Source: [Clostridium] aminophilum
GTDB taxonomy: Bacteria > Bacillota > Clostridia > Lachnospirales > Lachnospiraceae
Length of the DNA: 42,726 nucleotides
Direction of reading: 5' to 3'
Assembly (NCBI RefSeq): GCF_900101295.1
Contig: NZ_FOIL01000028.1
Location: 1 to 42,726 of the forward strand
Shown: positions 42,485 through 42,726 of the stretch, in pieces
Layout of the letters: each line of letters begins with the position of its first letter
How positions within the stretch are numbered: position 1 is the stretch's first letter
Notes under the pieces: generated by a model
The model's database searches: none
Told to the model about the DNA's origin: nothing
Seen by the model: only the letters and a program-made list of their open reading frames with translations
Program-made: the position numbers and the translations under genes

Positions 42485-42726
42485 TCAATAGTTTACACGA
42501 ACTTTTAGATAGTGGGCTGATAAGGATGGATATCCGAGTCTGACCACTATTATCGTTTTGGTAAGCGCTGTGTTTAGCATCATCGCCGCTCTCCATGTGC
42601 CTTTTCTACAGTTAGCCAGTTCATGTACCTTCCATTCTGGCAAGTGTAGCGCCCTCAGCATCTTGTACCTCGTTCGCACCTTTTTCCATTGTTTCCAATA
42701 CACTGCCCGGATTCTGTGGCGAAGCC
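42485..42726 (-). CDS. ltrA: Group II intron reverse transcriptase/maturase, C-terminal end (cut by window edge)
   Basis: The last 80 or so residues of a group II intron-encoded protein. LRHRIRAVYWKQWKKVRTR and NCRKGTWRAAMMLNTALT are the maturase (X) domain signature, ending LSAHYLKVRVNY. The frame continues without a stop to the right edge; the internal GTG at 42703 is not a start. The reverse transcriptase and ribozyme domains I-III must lie outside. The protein assists splicing and retrohoming. Confidence 0.9.
   Translation of the reverse strand, partial: LRHRIRAVYWKQWKKVRTRYKMLRALHLPEWKVHELANCRKGTWRAAMMLNTALTKTIIVVRLGYPSLSAHYLKVRVNY

Overview
The window looks like chromosome from a motile Gram-positive Clostridium-class bacterium, most likely a Lachnospiraceae relative. 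The reasons are the flagellar gene order flgM-flgN-flgK-flgL-fliW-csrA, a Bacillus-type ylqG-ylqH pair, AddAB rather than RecBCD, strong AGGAGG ribosome sites, and the flagellin sequence itself. Both edges cut through mobile elements: an IS200/IS605 transposase on the left and the 3' end of a group II intron on the right. No tRNA, rRNA or CRISPR array was seen.

Layout. 1-1.1 kb: IS200/IS605 tnpA with its hairpin end, then a Phd/YefM-RelE/ParE toxin-antitoxin pair. 1.3-18.7 kb: a 15-gene leftward surface-glycan island. It holds a SunS-like GT2 with TPRs, glucose-1-phosphate cytidylyltransferase, a GT/RmlC fusion, two SDR enzymes, three radical SAM proteins with SPASM-like C-termini, a NovU/TylC3-type C-methyltransferase, a GT2-methyltransferase fusion, an SGNH-like protein, two tandem TagF-like transferases, an Asp/Glu racemase and a TagD-like cytidylyltransferase. 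19.0-20.3 kb: flagellin, immediately upstream of the island on the same strand. 20.4-25.2 kb: a leftward flagellar accessory group (ylqG-like, FlhB-C-like ylqH, a transglycosylase without a visible signal peptide, and an unrecognised 502-residue protein). 25.4-30.9 kb: rightward flgM, flgN, flgK, flgL, fliW, csrA. 31.3-34.7 kb: leftward chemoreceptor and DUF3298-like lipoprotein. 34.9-42.4 kb: leftward addB-addA. The group II intron end sits just upstream of addB.

How it fits together. The flagellar genes share sigma-D (sigma-28) boxes of the form T(T/A)AT-N15/16-G(C/T)CGAT(A/G)(A/G) ahead of hag, ylqG, flgM, flgK and the chemoreceptor. FliW and CsrA are present, and the hag leader carries five GGA triplets, which fits the FliW-CsrA-Hag translational switch. 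The island probably makes and attaches a flagellin glycan. One half resembles branched deoxysugar synthesis through CDP-hexose, although no recognisable CDP-glucose 4,6-dehydratase is present. The other half resembles a phosphodiester decoration built from a CDP-activated alcohol or amino-alcohol. This assignment rests on position and family composition.

The least explained parts are the three-radical-SAM glycan island, the 502-residue protein beside flagellin, a probable small RNA ending at a terminator between flgN and flgK, a shared 10-base motif in three intergenic regions, and a structured terminator-like repeat present twice.
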